The notes under the pieces are model-generated. The model did no database searches, was not told the origin of the DNA, and saw only the letters and a list, made by a program, of their open reading frames with translations. A stretch of DNA of 21,772 bases from Plantago elongata (Eukaryota > Streptophyta > Magnoliopsida > Lamiales > Plantaginaceae), in the NCBI GenBank assembly GCA_036897095.1, contig JAYMSP010002953.1, positions 1-21,772 of the forward strand. Reading direction: 5' to 3'. Position 1 is the first letter of the stretch. Every line of letters begins with the position of its first letter. Below, in pieces: positions 1 to 11,900 of the stretch. Both the position numbers and the translations under genes were made by a program.

Positions 1-536
1 TGACTTTTACATGCATGTGTTGAATTGTGTGAAAATCTGTTGATTGCAATTACTTGATCCGGACATTGTGTATTATGAAATTCACCCTTGAACTTTGTAC
101 CTTAGACAGGAGTTAGTTGGACGTCCAGGAAGTACCATTTGCTGACGAGGCTGACTTTTAGAAGCTACTAGTCTCTTTGTACAGTAAGACTTCGTACTTT
201 TGGCCTGTATAATATTAACATGTAGTTGAGTTTTGGATATGTTATACTTTTGGATTGTAGATACGCTGATACCAATAGCCACTTGCATGTATATTGTTTT
301 GAAAATGCTTTCGCTAAAACTCTGATGTAAATTTTGTTTGAAAAATCATCATACTAGCCCGTGTGGTTGGCTCTTTACACTGTGATGTTTGTCTGTGTGA
401 CTGATAAGTGGATAAGGCTTCGTGTGGGCGGGGGAATGTTCACATGGCCGGTCACGCCAACGGCCGGAGTGGTGGATATGTTATTAAATGAATAGTAAGT
501 GTAGTGGGACCCACGATGAGGTCTCGGGGCGCAACA
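1..536 (+). repeat. Probable 3' part of a Ty3/gypsy-type LTR, cut by the window edge
   Basis: No gene is visible here. The last bases before 536 (GGGGCGCAACA, followed by ACTTG) resemble the 3' end of plant Tekay/Del-type gypsy LTRs, which usually end GGGGCG..ACA just before a primer-binding site. The terminal 11-mer is the near-complement of TGTAACGCCCC at 21697, which looks like an LTR 5' end. GC-rich stretches at 427-475 (CGGGGG, CGGCCGG) also fit such LTRs. The normal primer-binding site is not seen: within about 14 bases the sequence becomes copia gag. The class is inferred from the terminal motif only, and the start lies outside the window. Confidence 0.4.
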
Positions 537-549
537 ACTTGCACGACAG

Positions 550-1455
550 TTGTTCAAGAAGTCTCAATTCTACTCATACCGGATGAATCCTGATCAAAGT
601 GTCATTGAACAATTCGCAGTGTTCAATAAGATGCTTGATGATTTGGATAGAATCGAAGATTCAAGGTTACCGGATGAGGATAAGGCTATTATTCTCCTAA
701 TCTCTCTGCCAAAGTCTTATGAAAGCATTAGAGATGCTATTGCTTTCACTAGACAAAAGAAAGTCACTCTCGAAGAGGTTAGATGTTTGACTAGACATAA
801 AGAACAGCAAAAGGATTCTTTGAAGAATGGCAGTGTGCATGGTGATGGACTTATGGTGAGGAGTTACAACAACAAACCAAAGTTTCAACCACGATATCAA
901 AAGAACAAGTTCAACAAGGAGGTGAAAGGAAAATCACCTGTTGTGATGCCAAATGTTAATAGAGAAACCAGGATCTGTCCCCATTGCAAGAAACCTGGGC
1001 ATCTCAAGAAGAATTTCTTTCTTGTCAAGAGACAGAAGGAAGGAAATGGGGTTGGACCTTCAAATGAATTTGCAGGAAATGTGGAATTCGATGGTGAAAT
1101 GCTGAAAAATATAGAGGTGCTTAATATTACTGGAGAACAAGCCAGTGATGAGTGGATCTTGGGCTCTAGATGCTCATTTCACATATGTCCTTACAAGGAG
1201 TGGTTTACCAATCTAAAGATGACATATGGTGAAAATGTGATGTTGGGAAATGACATGATATGCAGCATACCAGGAACTGGAAATGTACGACTAAAGATGG
1301 ATGATGATTCTGTGAAGCTCCTCACAAATGTCAGGTATATTCCTGACCTCAAAAGAAATTTAATATCCCCGGGAACCTTAGAGGATAATGGTTTCAAGTT
1401 CACTGCTGAAAATGGTGTGCTCACTATCTATAATAGAATGCATAAGCCGTTATGA
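550..1455 (+). pseudogene. Copia gag and protease remnant
   Basis: This open stretch of 301 codons begins inside gag, with no conventional ATG at its start, and stops at 1453-1455. Residues about 1-90 match the UBN2/gag family of copia elements (for example DEDKAIILLISLP). A CCHC zinc knuckle lies near residues 143-156 (CPHCKKPGHLKKNF); its fourth ligand, normally Cys, is Phe. The aspartic protease starts near residue 200, but the usual D-S-G catalytic triplet reads G-S-R (WILGSRCSFH), so the catalytic Asp is lost. The DLKRNLIS motif of copia proteases follows near residue 268. The piece is interpretable but non-functional on two independent counts. Confidence 0.9.
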
Positions 1456-1541
1456 GTGGTACAAGAAGAAACAAGCTATACTACATGTAGTGTAGAGTAG
1501 TTACAGGTGATGTAGCAGTAGCTAGCATCAATGACACTTAA

Positions 1542-2153
1542 TTATGGCATAAGAGATTAGCTCATGTAAGTGAAAAGGGCATACATGAGCTGCACAAGAA
1601 GCAAGTCTTTGATACTAGTAAATTAGAGAAACTACAAACCTGTGAAGAATGTATTATGGGAAAGGCAAAGAGAAATTCATTCCCCACTAGAACACACACC
1701 AGTACATCTCCCCTAGATTATATTCACTTAGACCTTTGGGGGCCTTCTAAGGTTCAAACTAATGGTGGGGGGAGGTATTTTAGGTCTCTGATAGATGACT
1801 ATACCAAGAAAGTATGGGTCTATGTCATAAAGCACAAGAGTGATGCCTTCTCCAAGTTTAAAGAGTGGTGTGCAGAAGTTGAGAATGAGAAAGGCATGAA
1901 GGTTAAAGTCCTGAGAACTGACAATGGCCTGGAGTTTCTATCTGGGGAATTCAATCACTACTGTAGTGAAAGGGGCATCAAGAGACATATGACTATACCA
2001 GGTACTCCACAACAGAATGGCCTGGTAGAGAGAATGAATAGAACTCTCCTAGAAAGGACAAGGTGTATCATATTTCAAGCTGGTGTACCCAAGTCATTTT
2101 GGGGAGAAGCTATCACCACGGTGTGCTATTTGGATTTCTTAATAAACTATTAG
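1542..2153 (+). pseudogene. Copia integrase remnant, zinc finger plus catalytic core
   Basis: The frame opens after a TAA at 1539-1541 and runs to a stop at 2151-2153. The GAG-pre-integrase/HHCC zinc region comes first: LWHKRLAH gives HX4H, and CEEC gives CX2C near 1645. The rve core follows. Numbered from the ATG at 1656, the catalytic residues are D26 (in HLDLWGP), D89 (in RTDNG) and E125 (in NGLVERMNRT), which is D-62-D-35-E and matches the D,D(35)E signature. The core therefore keeps all catalytic residues although the element is dead. It ends shortly after the FWGEA motif. Bases 2154-2247 are a decayed linker with no open frame. Confidence 0.92.
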
Positions 2154-2247
2154 TTAATAATTAATCTCTAGTACATATGTCTTTATAATGAGGGACTCCT
2201 GTAATAAAACACCATCCTCAGCTATAGAGATGTAAACCACTAAAGAG

Positions 2248-2802
2248 ATGTGGTATGGAGAAACTAAGAGCTACTTTCACTTAAGAATATTTGGTTGTTT
2301 GACCTATGCTCACATTAGACAAGATAAACTGGAGCCAAGAGCACAAAAGTGTGTGTTTATAGGATACCCCAAAGGGGTGAAGGGTTATAAGCTCTGGTGT
2401 ACAGAGAAGAGCTCTCAAAGGGTGATAATTAGTAGGGATGCTACATTTGATGAGCTAACTTTCCCATACAAGAGCAGTGAAACTTCACTCTCTACAGACA
2501 TGCATAACTTCAGGGATTCTGAGATTGAGGTGGAGCTTGTGCGTGATAGTGGACAAATTGAAGAAAAGCATGATGAGATCATTGAACCACCATCACCACA
2601 AGAAGCTGAACAACATCAACAAACCCCTGAGCTTGATAATTCTCACAACATACCTGCAAGGGATGAAGCACCAACTACAGTTACAAATGAGAATCAAAAT
2701 CAATTGGATAATGATGGTGTAAACCAACCTGTGGTACAAAGGAGAAAATACACGAAAAGAAAGGAAGCTCCAGTGATCAATGAGGAAATCAGGAACTTCT
2801 AG
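2248..2802 (+). pseudogene. Copia integrase C-terminal region and linker remnant
   Basis: This 184-codon frame resumes integrase homology after a break. Residues about 10-75 carry the conserved copia segment with LRIFGC, HIRQDKLEPRA, KCVFIGYP, KGYKLWC and ISRDATFDE. The later part is the variable, Glu/Gln/Asn-rich linker before reverse transcriptase. It ends at a stop (2800-2802) that overlaps the start of the next frame, so a frameshift separates integrase from RT here. The ATG at 2248 is simply the first Met in the frame and not a real start. Confidence 0.88.
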
Positions 2803-3289
2803 CTTATACAGAGAGAGGAGAGAGCACAAGGAACCTAAGATGTATGGTTTCAGCAATATTGTTTCTTACTCTCTGAGCACATGTCAGGACATTGAGTATC
2901 ATGAACCTCAAAATTTCCATGAAGCCAGTATTAGTGCTGAGAAACAAGAATGGATGCTTGCCATGCAGGAAGAGCTATTATCTTTAGAGAAGAATAAAAC
3001 CTGGGAGTTAGTGAACAACCCTCAAAACAAGAGAATAGTCAACTGGATATATAAAAGAAAGATTGAAGTTACCACTACTGAACAGATTAGATACAAGGCA
3101 AGATTGGTTGCCAGGGAATTCACACTGAAGGAAGGAGTTGACTACAATTACATTTTCTCTCCAGTAGTCAAACACACCTCCATAAGGATCTTGCTAGGAA
3201 TGGTAACTCAATTTGATATGGAACTTCAACAGCTGGATGTCAAAACTGCATTTTTACATGGGGATCTTGTAGCAATCGTCTGCATGTGA
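2780..3289 (+). pseudogene. Copia reverse transcriptase remnant, N-terminal part
   Basis: The frame matches RVT_2, the copia reverse transcriptase. Conserved landmarks in order are the EW..AMQEEL segment near residues 56-66, KTWELV, NWIYKRK, RYKARLVAREFT, GVDYNYIFSPVVKHTSIR, and QLDVKTAFLHGDL near residue 160, which carries the first catalytic Asp. The canonical GFTQ is altered to EFTL. Just after the HGDL motif the frame is lost and continues in another frame from 3286. Confidence 0.9.
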
Positions 3290-3576
3290 AGGTTTCATTC
3301 ATCCTGAAAACCAAGATAAATTGTCTGCTGGAGAAATCATTATATGGACTAAAACAAAGTCCCAAACAATGGTATAAGAAATTCAATGAGTATATGGAAG
3401 AAATTGGTTTTACTAAGTCTGAATTTGACAGTTGTGTGTATTTGAAGAAAGGGGAAACTAAAATCAGCACATTCTTGTTACAATATGTTGATGACATGCT
3501 TATTGCAAGTAGCTGCATTGATGAGATAACTAAAGTAAAGAAGCAGTTCAACAACAGGTTTGAGATGAAGATTTAG
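3286..3576 (+). pseudogene. Copia reverse transcriptase remnant, palm with YVDD
   Basis: This 96-codon piece continues RT after the frameshift. It has the SLYGLKQSPKQWYKKF block near residues 18-33, SEFDSCVY near residue 45, and the catalytic YVDDMLIA box near residue 67, including both aspartates. It stops at 3574-3576. Homology then continues in another frame (RILGMDIHRDR near 3590), which shows decay rather than a natural end. Confidence 0.9.
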
Positions 3577-4418
3577 GAAATGCTATAAGGATTCTAGGCA
3601 TGGACATTCATAGAGACAGGAAAGTTGGGTCTCTAAAGCTAAGTCAGAGTAATTACATGTTGAAAGTGCTGCAGAGATTTCATATGCAAGAATGCAAATC
3701 TAGTAGCATTCCTATCGCTCAACAATTTATATTTGGAACAGAGCCCTGATACTCAAGAGCAGGTGGATCATATGAGTAAAATACCCTGTGCTAATGCCAT
3801 TGGAAGCATAATGTCTGTTATGGAGTGTAGCACACCTAATGTGGCTTATGCTATAAGTGTAACTAGCAGATATATGTTCAATCCCGGGGAACAACATTGG
3901 AATGATGTGAAGTGTATACTCAGGTACTTGAAAGGATCCACATTTTGGGTATTAAGTTCTGCAGGAATAAGAAATGGGAGATATGTAGATGCTGATTATG
4001 CAGCAAATTTGGATAATAGGAGATCCCAGTCTGGCTATATCTTCACATTGTTTGGATAAGCTATCAGTTGGAAGTCAAATCTTCAGAATGTTTGTTGCTT
4101 TATCAACAACTGAGGTTAGAGTATATGGCAATTACTAAAGCTGTGAAGGAAGGATTATGGTTGAAAGGTATACTGTGGGAATTTGGGTTAAAGTAAGGAG
4201 CTATTACCATTTTAAGTGACAGTCAAAGTGCAATATATCTATCAAAACATGAGATCTTTCATGAGAGGTCCAAGCATATTGATGCAAGACTGCATTTTGT
4301 GAGAGATATTATGGAGAAGGGTGAAGTGAAAATCACAAAGGTCTCTACACTGGAAAATGCAGTAGACATGTTGACAATTGATCCCATCCAAGTTCTTGCA
4401 TTGTCTAAGCTTGGTTGA
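3577..4418 (+). pseudogene. Copia RT connection and RNase H remnant
   Basis: Bases 3577-3732 encode the connection segment in a shifted frame (ILGMDI, LSQSNYM, KVLQRF). Bases 3733-4059 form one open block with SIMSVMECSTPNVAYA, RYLKGS and YVDADYAANLDNRRSQSGY, which carries the first RNase H Asp. A TAA at 4057-4059 interrupts it. Later RNase H motifs appear in other frames: STTEV with the catalytic Glu near 4105, LSDSQSAIYL near 4215, and ERSKHID near 4266. The last frame ends with TGA at 4416-4418. At least three frame changes or stops break the domain. Confidence 0.85.
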
Positions 4419-4534
4419 AGTTGAGAATGGTTGACGAAGGAGCACAGGGTGCTGGAAGCTACTATCAGGTGATTAGATAGTAGCTAATAAAGAGAAGGTG
4501 ATAAAGTGCTATTACTTCTGAAATGCTTCTCATC

Positions 4535-4545
4535 AAGGTGGAGAT
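4535..4545 (+). promoter_or_regulatory. Polypurine tract of the copia element
   Basis: AAGGTGGAGAT sits directly before the 3' LTR. In copia elements this purine run primes plus-strand DNA synthesis. Its position right against the TGTGAAG LTR start supports both assignments. About 115 bases between the RNase H stop and this tract hold no other feature I can name. Confidence 0.75.
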
Positions 4546-5086
4546 TGTGAAGTTTTGTGGGTGTTTCGAGCTTTTACAGAAGTGTGTGGATCCATTTGCA
4601 ATTTACAGTTCGAGTTTGTTACAACTGGAAGGGAGAAAACGTAATATAATGCGTTTAGTTGAAACGCGTTTTCGTCTCAGCTGTTGGATTGATTGTATCT
4701 GTTGAAATCGAACGGTTCACGTACACTTGGCGGTTTCTTCTCCGGCTTGAAGTATAAAACAGAGTAGGAAGAATATCTTGCTTAATTCTCACGCAAACTA
4801 GTTCAATTTCACCGATTTTCTTGCTCTCTGTGATAGTCAATTGAGTGTGTTGTTGTTGTTGTTGTTATGAGTTTAGGAGTTGAATTCGGTGCTATAATTC
4901 TAGCTCCATTCTCTGTAACAATGTGTAATCGAGAAGACGACGAAGTAATAAAGCTTTTGATTCTCCGTGGATGTAGATCTAAATTTATCCAATCAAACCA
5001 CGTAAATTGCTTTGTGTCTTACTTACTTTAGTTTATACGATTGTTTGGTTATTTGTGATCGGCGTTATTGATCGGAATTCTCCACA
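4546..5086 (+). repeat. 3' LTR of the copia element
   Basis: The LTR follows the polypurine tract and is about 541 bp long. It starts TGTGAAG and ends CTCCACA, which pair as an imperfect 7-bp terminal inverted repeat with the TG..CA ends expected of an LTR. A TATA box lies near position 210 of the LTR. A (GTT)n run follows at about 4849-4867. No second copy occurs at the 5' side, so the LTR-LTR divergence used for dating cannot be measured in this window. Confidence 0.82.
4753..4759 (+). promoter_or_regulatory. TATA box of the copia LTR promoter
   Basis: TATAAAA lies about 210 bases into the LTR, where the U3/R promoter is expected. Transcription would start about 30 bases downstream, near 4785-4790. 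The motif is intact in this copy. It would fire towards the 3' end of the SCD2-like gene, which is on the opposite strand. Confidence 0.55.
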
Positions 5087-5970
5087 ATAACCAAGGTGAT
5101 TTCAGTTTGTGACTCGTCTAACTCTAAACCATGTTGGTAATAATTGGGACACAAATTATGAATACTAGGTTGGACTAAATCCCATAATTAGCGCCAAATA
5201 AAGACCATGCTCTGCTCTATGAGACTATGAGCATTGACTGCATGTCCATCTTGTTGCGTCAAACACAAGATAAGCTAGAAATGTCAACTAGTTTAGTTGA
5301 GTCAACCTAAATAACTGTGTCTCACAGTGTTAACTACATACATCACCTAGCTCATGACCACGCCCTCAAGACAAGGCCAATCCCTTTTCATGAATCCATG
5401 CCAAGCATTGATTGATCTACCCAAATCCATTGATCTAATGCGTAACTCTCAGGTGAATAGTGTAAACTCTCCTAAACCAAGAACTATAGTCGTAGTATTC
5501 GTGTAAAAAATGAGATACCAATGCAAGATATATCAGATGCAAAAATTAGTAAACACTTGGTAGTACATCACTAGGAAAGCAACCATTTGTCTATGATTCT
5601 CAGGTGAATTACATGATCCCTGTCCGTTTGTGGTGACCAAAAATGGAAACACCAGGTTATAGTAACTTCAGGGAACAGATTGCAAGTGTCATTTCTCTCA
5701 TACAAAAACTAGGAATTTGGAGATTTACAATTTCAGGTAATGGATCTATACATTAATGAGATTGGATGTCATATGAAATAATTCAAAGGCACGGCTTTCA
5801 ACTCATCTTCCTCGGAGTCCACTATACTACAATAGAAGGCAACACTCTCATGACTAACAACATACCCCTGTGATTCGGATGCGAAAACCACATACAAGAA
5901 ATTTTGAATAAAATTCACACTAAAGAATTAAGTAGGAAAAAACAGCACATATATGCTGCAAGATCTCAAA
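5087..5970. other. Interval between copia LTR and SCD2 stop; probably holds the SCD2 3' UTR
   Basis: No open frame of note lies here. The part near 5970 must hold the minus-strand SCD2 3' UTR, but I see no AATAAA on that strand to set the poly(A) site. A 12-base word, TCTCAGGTGAAT, occurs twice (5447 and 5598); I attach no function to it. Confidence 0.5.
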
Positions 5971-8900
5971 TCAAGGTTCTGGTTCTGTGTGACTACCGTT
6001 AGGCTGGCCTATCTCCTTCCGAGATGCCTCCCACAATTGCTGTTCTATACCCAGTTTCCTCAGTTCTGTTAAGCCTCTTTCAACTGTGGTACAGCAGACG
6101 AAAAATATTAGTACAAGGCATAAGACATGACCGTATTGTTCTGTATGAGGTCACAAACTGCTCTATTTTTGCTAGTCTTGTGCCATGCAGTATTAGTTGG
6201 AACTTATTTATTCAAAAGAACCTAACTCAATAGTAATGAGATTCACAAGAGTGGGTGATGGAAAACAAAAAAAAAAAAAAAACTCACCCAATTTGTCTTA
6301 CTTAAGTTGTGCATTGAACAGTCCTCTTTTCAACTAGCATGAGATCATGACAAGCTAAATATTGCAGCCTACCTTGATAAAGCAAGGGCACCCTATATGG
6401 CTATGCAGTTCATGAAGCATGCTCGTAAATAATACACAGAATTCTATGAACGGGTGGATCAAGCTAATGTGTCCCAAAGACCAAATATATGAGAAAAAAG
6501 AGCTGAAGGATGCAAACTTCATTTATTCAAGCTGGGAAACGGTAAAGGCTAAACACTTTAAAATTGGTTTTTCAGTTTTGCTACTGCTACACACTTTTGG
6601 TCTTTCTACTGATATGCTGCACCCTTCTCACAAAATGTATATAACTAATAAAATTCACTCATAAACACAATCATCGAATTATTTTTCTGGACTGGTACCA
6701 GTAACACATGATCAAATGCGTTGACTTGTAATATCATGAAAGGGTTAAGTAAAATCAAAAGATCAGGTATGGTCAGTAGTAGCTTATGAGATCCTACTAC
6801 AACAAACACAGTAGTTTGGAGGTCAAGTAAATAGAGGCGTTTTGATAGCATATAAGTTGAGTTCCAATATCCTGTATCAAAAGCATTATGTGGAAAGGAT
6901 TACCATCAACAGCATCATGGGAAGTTGGAGATTGTCCCATACGGCTTATCCATAAGCGAAGCCTCTCATCCGCAATATCATCCTCAACACCATGAATTTT
7001 TGCCCTTCTCCAAAAATATGCAAGCCAAGCCTGCAACAGTGGAATCAAATTGTAGATAGACATGCACACATTGATACAATTGAAAGGTTAACTACATAAA
7101 GGCAAGCGTATGTACAGGAGTATTCGGCTTTCCAGCAATTGGTGTTTAGTAATTCTATACAGGTGTATACATTTATGCCCATTGTATCCGAATTTCAATT
7201 ACGAAAACACAGCAAGTTGCAATTAGTCAACAATAACATTAAAGCTCAAAACTAGAAGTACCTCCTTAAAAAGAACTTCTTCCGACTCCTCCTTACTCAA
7301 TTCTGCAACCAAAATTTAAGATGCTGGGATGAGTTATATTGGACTGGACGGTATAATAATAGGCAAACTCAAGTTAACCTTTTCTCTCCTAAATGCAAAG
7401 CCATGGGCCCATGCTCAAATTAAATTATTTATCTTCCGGAAAGTGATCAGTTAAAGATCACGTGACTTCTAAGAGGGAGGAAAAGAAGAAGACCAAGTGT
7501 CTTACCAAATGCTTCCGTGAACTTGGGGTCACCTGAAGATTTAGGATCTACAATAAAACACGCAAGTAAGATCATTGATAAGGACATTGCGAAATTTGCA
7601 CCAGGGGTCATCACACATGCATGCATAATTTGCATAAAGTAGACGCGACACTTTTTACATGCAAGAATTTCTTCATTGAGGAAACAATCATATTATAAAA
7701 TACATAATAAACAATACATGATTTTAACAAAACAATTTCTTGAAGGATGCTCCAATATTGGAAAGCTATATTTAGTTATTAGTAAAATAATGAAGTCGAT
7801 ATATACAAATATATAATTAAATCAAATTTTTGCATTCTTTTCCAATGTTCTTTAGCTATGGGATAACTGAAAGTAGCATCAGATAACTTGTGTATGAGTC
7901 GAATACAGGTTCCTACCAGAAGATTGCCTAACTAAGCTCGACCGTCGATTTTGGGCCAGTGTGAGAACAACAGCATCCTCCACCTTTAAAACAAAATAGA
8001 TAAGACGAGAAATAATCTATCAACTGGAATCCATAATTTTAATAGATAGGGTTTCATTTCATTGAGTTAAATAGAACATGCCAATTCAATCCAAGAATGT
8101 TTGACTTAGTGGATTAAGAAACTACAAAATAAGAACCTTCAAGGAAGCCAATTCCCTTAAGCCCATCTCAACAGAAAGCATATTCTCAATATTTCCTTCG
8201 CCAGTCAAATCGTTCAGATCACGAGCAACCTTACTTGGGGATGAATCTTCTCTCCCTATGCAAGAAAATCGAAGAATAATAAGCTTATGACAAACACATA
8301 AATAATATGTGCTATTGATGTAGATATTAGACAGAAGCCATGCTGCAGCTCACGAAGATAATACCATCCCAAGATTCCTCTCTGGCTTTCTGCCCAGCAG
8401 AAATGACAACCTCAAAAGGGAGGGGCGCTAGAGATGACCAGAACTCATACTTCGTTAATGATATATCAGCACATATACCTGCAGGGAAAGAAATATGGCA
8501 AGGCTTTACAACCAAGTGGACCTTAGATCACTAAATAAGTGCTGCTAGTGAATAAAGCCAAACACCGAGTAAGGAGAATCCTCAATATATCTTAAAGAGA
8601 AGTTTTAAATCTCTCCAGTCCTCATCTGAGGTGAGATGACAGAAAGAAAGTAAAGCTTGCAAAGTTTTAGCTATTCTCAGTGCTGTTCTTTTTTATCCTT
8701 CAAGATACAGGATTAGGTAGATTACCATAACGTGCCGCTAGACTCCAATAACGAGAAAGCCAGCACCTCTTCAGAACAACTTCTTCCTGAAATTAATCCC
8801 AGAATATAAAAGTTGGTCAAAACTGTGATGAAATCAAGGATACAAGAACATTTTCAATTTTTCTAAATCTGAGCAGCAACCATCTCCTCTTGTGTCAGAA

Positions 8901-11900
8901 TCATTCTCTGCGTCATTGTCCGAAGAGATTTGGCTTCAGATTCAGCTTCATGTAGCTGTTCTACAGTAGCTGTGGTCTCATCCTTTATTTTCTGAGCATA
9001 CATTTATAACATTGAGTCAGAAAAAAAGGATTCCTTTTGCAATTGGTGCCAAAACAAGGGGACAGTCAGGAGTGCAAGAAAACCTCAAGTTCCTCACGGA
9101 GGACTGAAAGTTCTTGATCTCTTCCATCCTTTGACTGTTTTGCAGCTTTAAGAGCAGCCTGTTTGAATCATATATACATGGAATCAAACATAAATTATGG
9201 AGTTTTCCGCAGATAAAAAAATAAAGGCGACACATGTGGTTTTCTGAATGAGCAGGGAAGAGTGAGATCCTTATACCTCTCTTTGACGCAGAGCTGCTTC
9301 TTTCCTGAAAATATCAACAAAATCATACACCATGCCAAGTAATGTATTAAGACATTTAATAACAAAATATTACCGGGTCAGAAGCTTGGCTTCCAATGAA
9401 ACACCTTCGCCAAGGGCAGCAACCTGCACGGTTGCAGGCACCATGGAAAGCCGTTATATAAAGCAGGGCTAATTTATAAACAATAATAGATGCCCAATAC
9501 CTATGCCAGATGATTCTTTTTACAGATCTAGTTACTGAATAATCAATGCAGAAAATCCCATATAAGAACCGAGTGATGAGTCTTAGAAAATGTTGAGTGC
9601 AAATTAAAAATACACTAAAATCAAGTATCTATGACTAATCCAAGTATATATAAATCACTCTTTCCAGGCATCAATTTTTTTAAATGCTGGACAAAATGAA
9701 GGATTCAGAACTACTCTGTTGTCAAACCTGTTTCTCCAACTCTCTTGCTCTTGCCTCTGCTTCTTCACGCTTTTCTTGTGCACGGCGAAGCTGCAGGGAA
9801 TTCAGTCAATGTCATAAAAGTCATTTAACTGCAGAAATCTTATTCACATTGGTACAACTTTGTCCTCTTGCTTACTTTAGTCATATATTCAGTTTATTCC
9901 CCTAGGTAAGACTATAAATAAATTCACCTTATCTATAATAACTTCATTCTCTTCTTGTAGCATATCAAGCTGCAAATTAAGATGATGTCAGTTAAGACAT
10001 GTATATATAGATGAGCTTTGATTCAAAGACTTGCAATTGATCTTAAAGATGTTATTGGATGATTCACAAACATTTTTCAGCTTACTTCATCGCGAAGGGC
10101 AGAAGCTTCATGTTGATTCCCAGAATCTACTAAATCACGTCCCACATCAGGTGCAAACCTACAGCATTTTGTAGAAATTAAATACCATCCTAGTACATAA
10201 TAGTGCTCACAAGGTTTTAAATTCTTACAAATCATGAGCAGATATAACTGTTTTACATATTTCTCAGGAATATGTATGAGTTAATAAGAACCTCTTCAAT
10301 ATTAACAAACTAAAAATATGATAGTAATCTATGAACTTGGCCTCTAATTTATTTTCTAATAACACACATTGATGTAAAAACTGTACATGCTTAAAGAACA
10401 TTTTTTAGTTCACACGCTAGTTCCCAAGAAAACATAAAGACACCAGTTTTAAAAAGATCAACCAGCCCTTTTATTAACTAGTTTTCGTTTTTGGAACCCG
10501 CGGAAAAATTCTCCCAGTGTAAAAAAGATTAGAAAAATTGTTGATAGGTACGTCCATACGGGTGAGGCTACACATATTTCAATTTTCTCGGGGTACGCTA
10601 GACAGGCATATGGCAGTATAAAAAAATTATAAAAATGCAAAAAGTAAAATATGGATGTATACCAACTGTTTTACAAATATAGTATTGACAATTTATGGAA
10701 TACCTAATAAAAACACAAGGCAAAGGGGTAAAGATGCAAAAAGGAAAATAACGCAAAATGTAGTGGTATTCAAGATTTTTTTAACTTTTTTAATAAGTCA
10801 TTATGTTCCTAAAAATTCAATATGTCAGAACAGCTGATCTTTATCATGTACATTGTACAGTAGCTCAAAATGTCAGAACAGAAAGGGTTGAGATCACATT
10901 TTACCTCTTTTCTACTAGACGTTTACTTGGAGTTTCTGCTGCAGGGACAGCAGCAGGTGTCCTCAGTGATGGCCTACTCGGTGGTGCTACTGTAGTTGTC
11001 CCCATGCCTGTACGGACAGACATTGAAGGTCTTCCAGCTGATGTTGAACGGGCAGAAGGAGTTACATCCATAAAGTTCCGACCTAACTACAGACAAAATC
11101 AAGCTAGAATTAAAATATAATTTATTAAGTAGCACACCAAAGAATTTACTCCACGTAAGTTTATGCTACTTTAAGCGACTCTCAAATAAACAACAACATT
11201 CTGTTCCATGAAATGAAGATACTTCAGAAGGTATCAAATAAGAGTTCCAATTAACGCTTGACTTTTAATATGCATTAGAGAAAATTCCAGCTTTTTATAC
11301 TACTTCGCAGTTCAACTTTACAGGGAGCAAAATCTCAACAAATATATTTTAGTCAGTAAAATGCCATTTCACATGAACAAAGATTCTAATAATATTCACA
11401 TTATCAATAAATGTCTAGTTTCTCCGTGAACTGGTATTTCCATCTTACCAATAGAAATAATTTTTCGTGTACGCTCCTCACCCATCAAAATAAAGAGTAA
11501 TGGACACGTAGAAAGTTCCAAAAACTCATCTCCATCCTTATACAGGCTTCTAAACGTGGAGGGTTCAACGGTACTCGTAGCCACACAAACCCTGTCTGGT
11601 ACATACCCATTCGGTTGTTGACGGGCACTCATCCCGAACCCTACCCACACATAATATTATTACGAGTACGTGTGGTTACATGTGTAAGAAAAGAAATAAA
11701 AAAAAAACATAGTTTGATGTGGCTTTTAACATACTTCTATTATTATAGGTCGACACTTGATATTATGCTTTAATAATCTAAAAACTATATACTGCAACAT
11801 TCATGTGACGGGTTGGGGCTGGTTTGGACCGCCTAGATTTTGGGTTATTGGTCAGGGTAGGGTTGAGTCAATTTCTTTACCCGAAACTCACAAGTTTTTT

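Larger units (their letters stand above)
545..5086 (+). mobile_element. Degenerate Ty1/copia (Tork/Tnt1-like) retrotransposon, 5'-truncated
   Basis: The + strand pieces follow the copia order gag, protease, integrase, reverse transcriptase, RNase H, polypurine tract, 3' LTR. Integrase before reverse transcriptase separates copia from gypsy. Motifs such as HIRQDKLEPRA in the integrase C-terminus and YVDDM in the RT are typical of the Tnt1/Tork group. The element lacks its 5' LTR, primer-binding site and roughly the first third of gag. It is cut by stops and frameshifts near 1455, 1500-1541, 2151, 2800, 3289, 3576 and 4057. The polyprotein cannot be made from this copy. The left edge is approximate, so no target-site duplication can be tested. 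Confidence 0.93.

Noticed and set aside
4523..4840. Short frames on both strands around the copia 3' LTR
   Set aside because: They overlap the polypurine tract and LTR, which are non-coding.
8340..8534. 64-codon + strand frame
   Set aside because: It is the antisense shadow of SCD2 exon 11.
11396..11650. 84-codon minus-strand frame in SCD2 intron 1
   Set aside because: No recognisable family; it lies in repeat-like intronic sequence and has no splice support.
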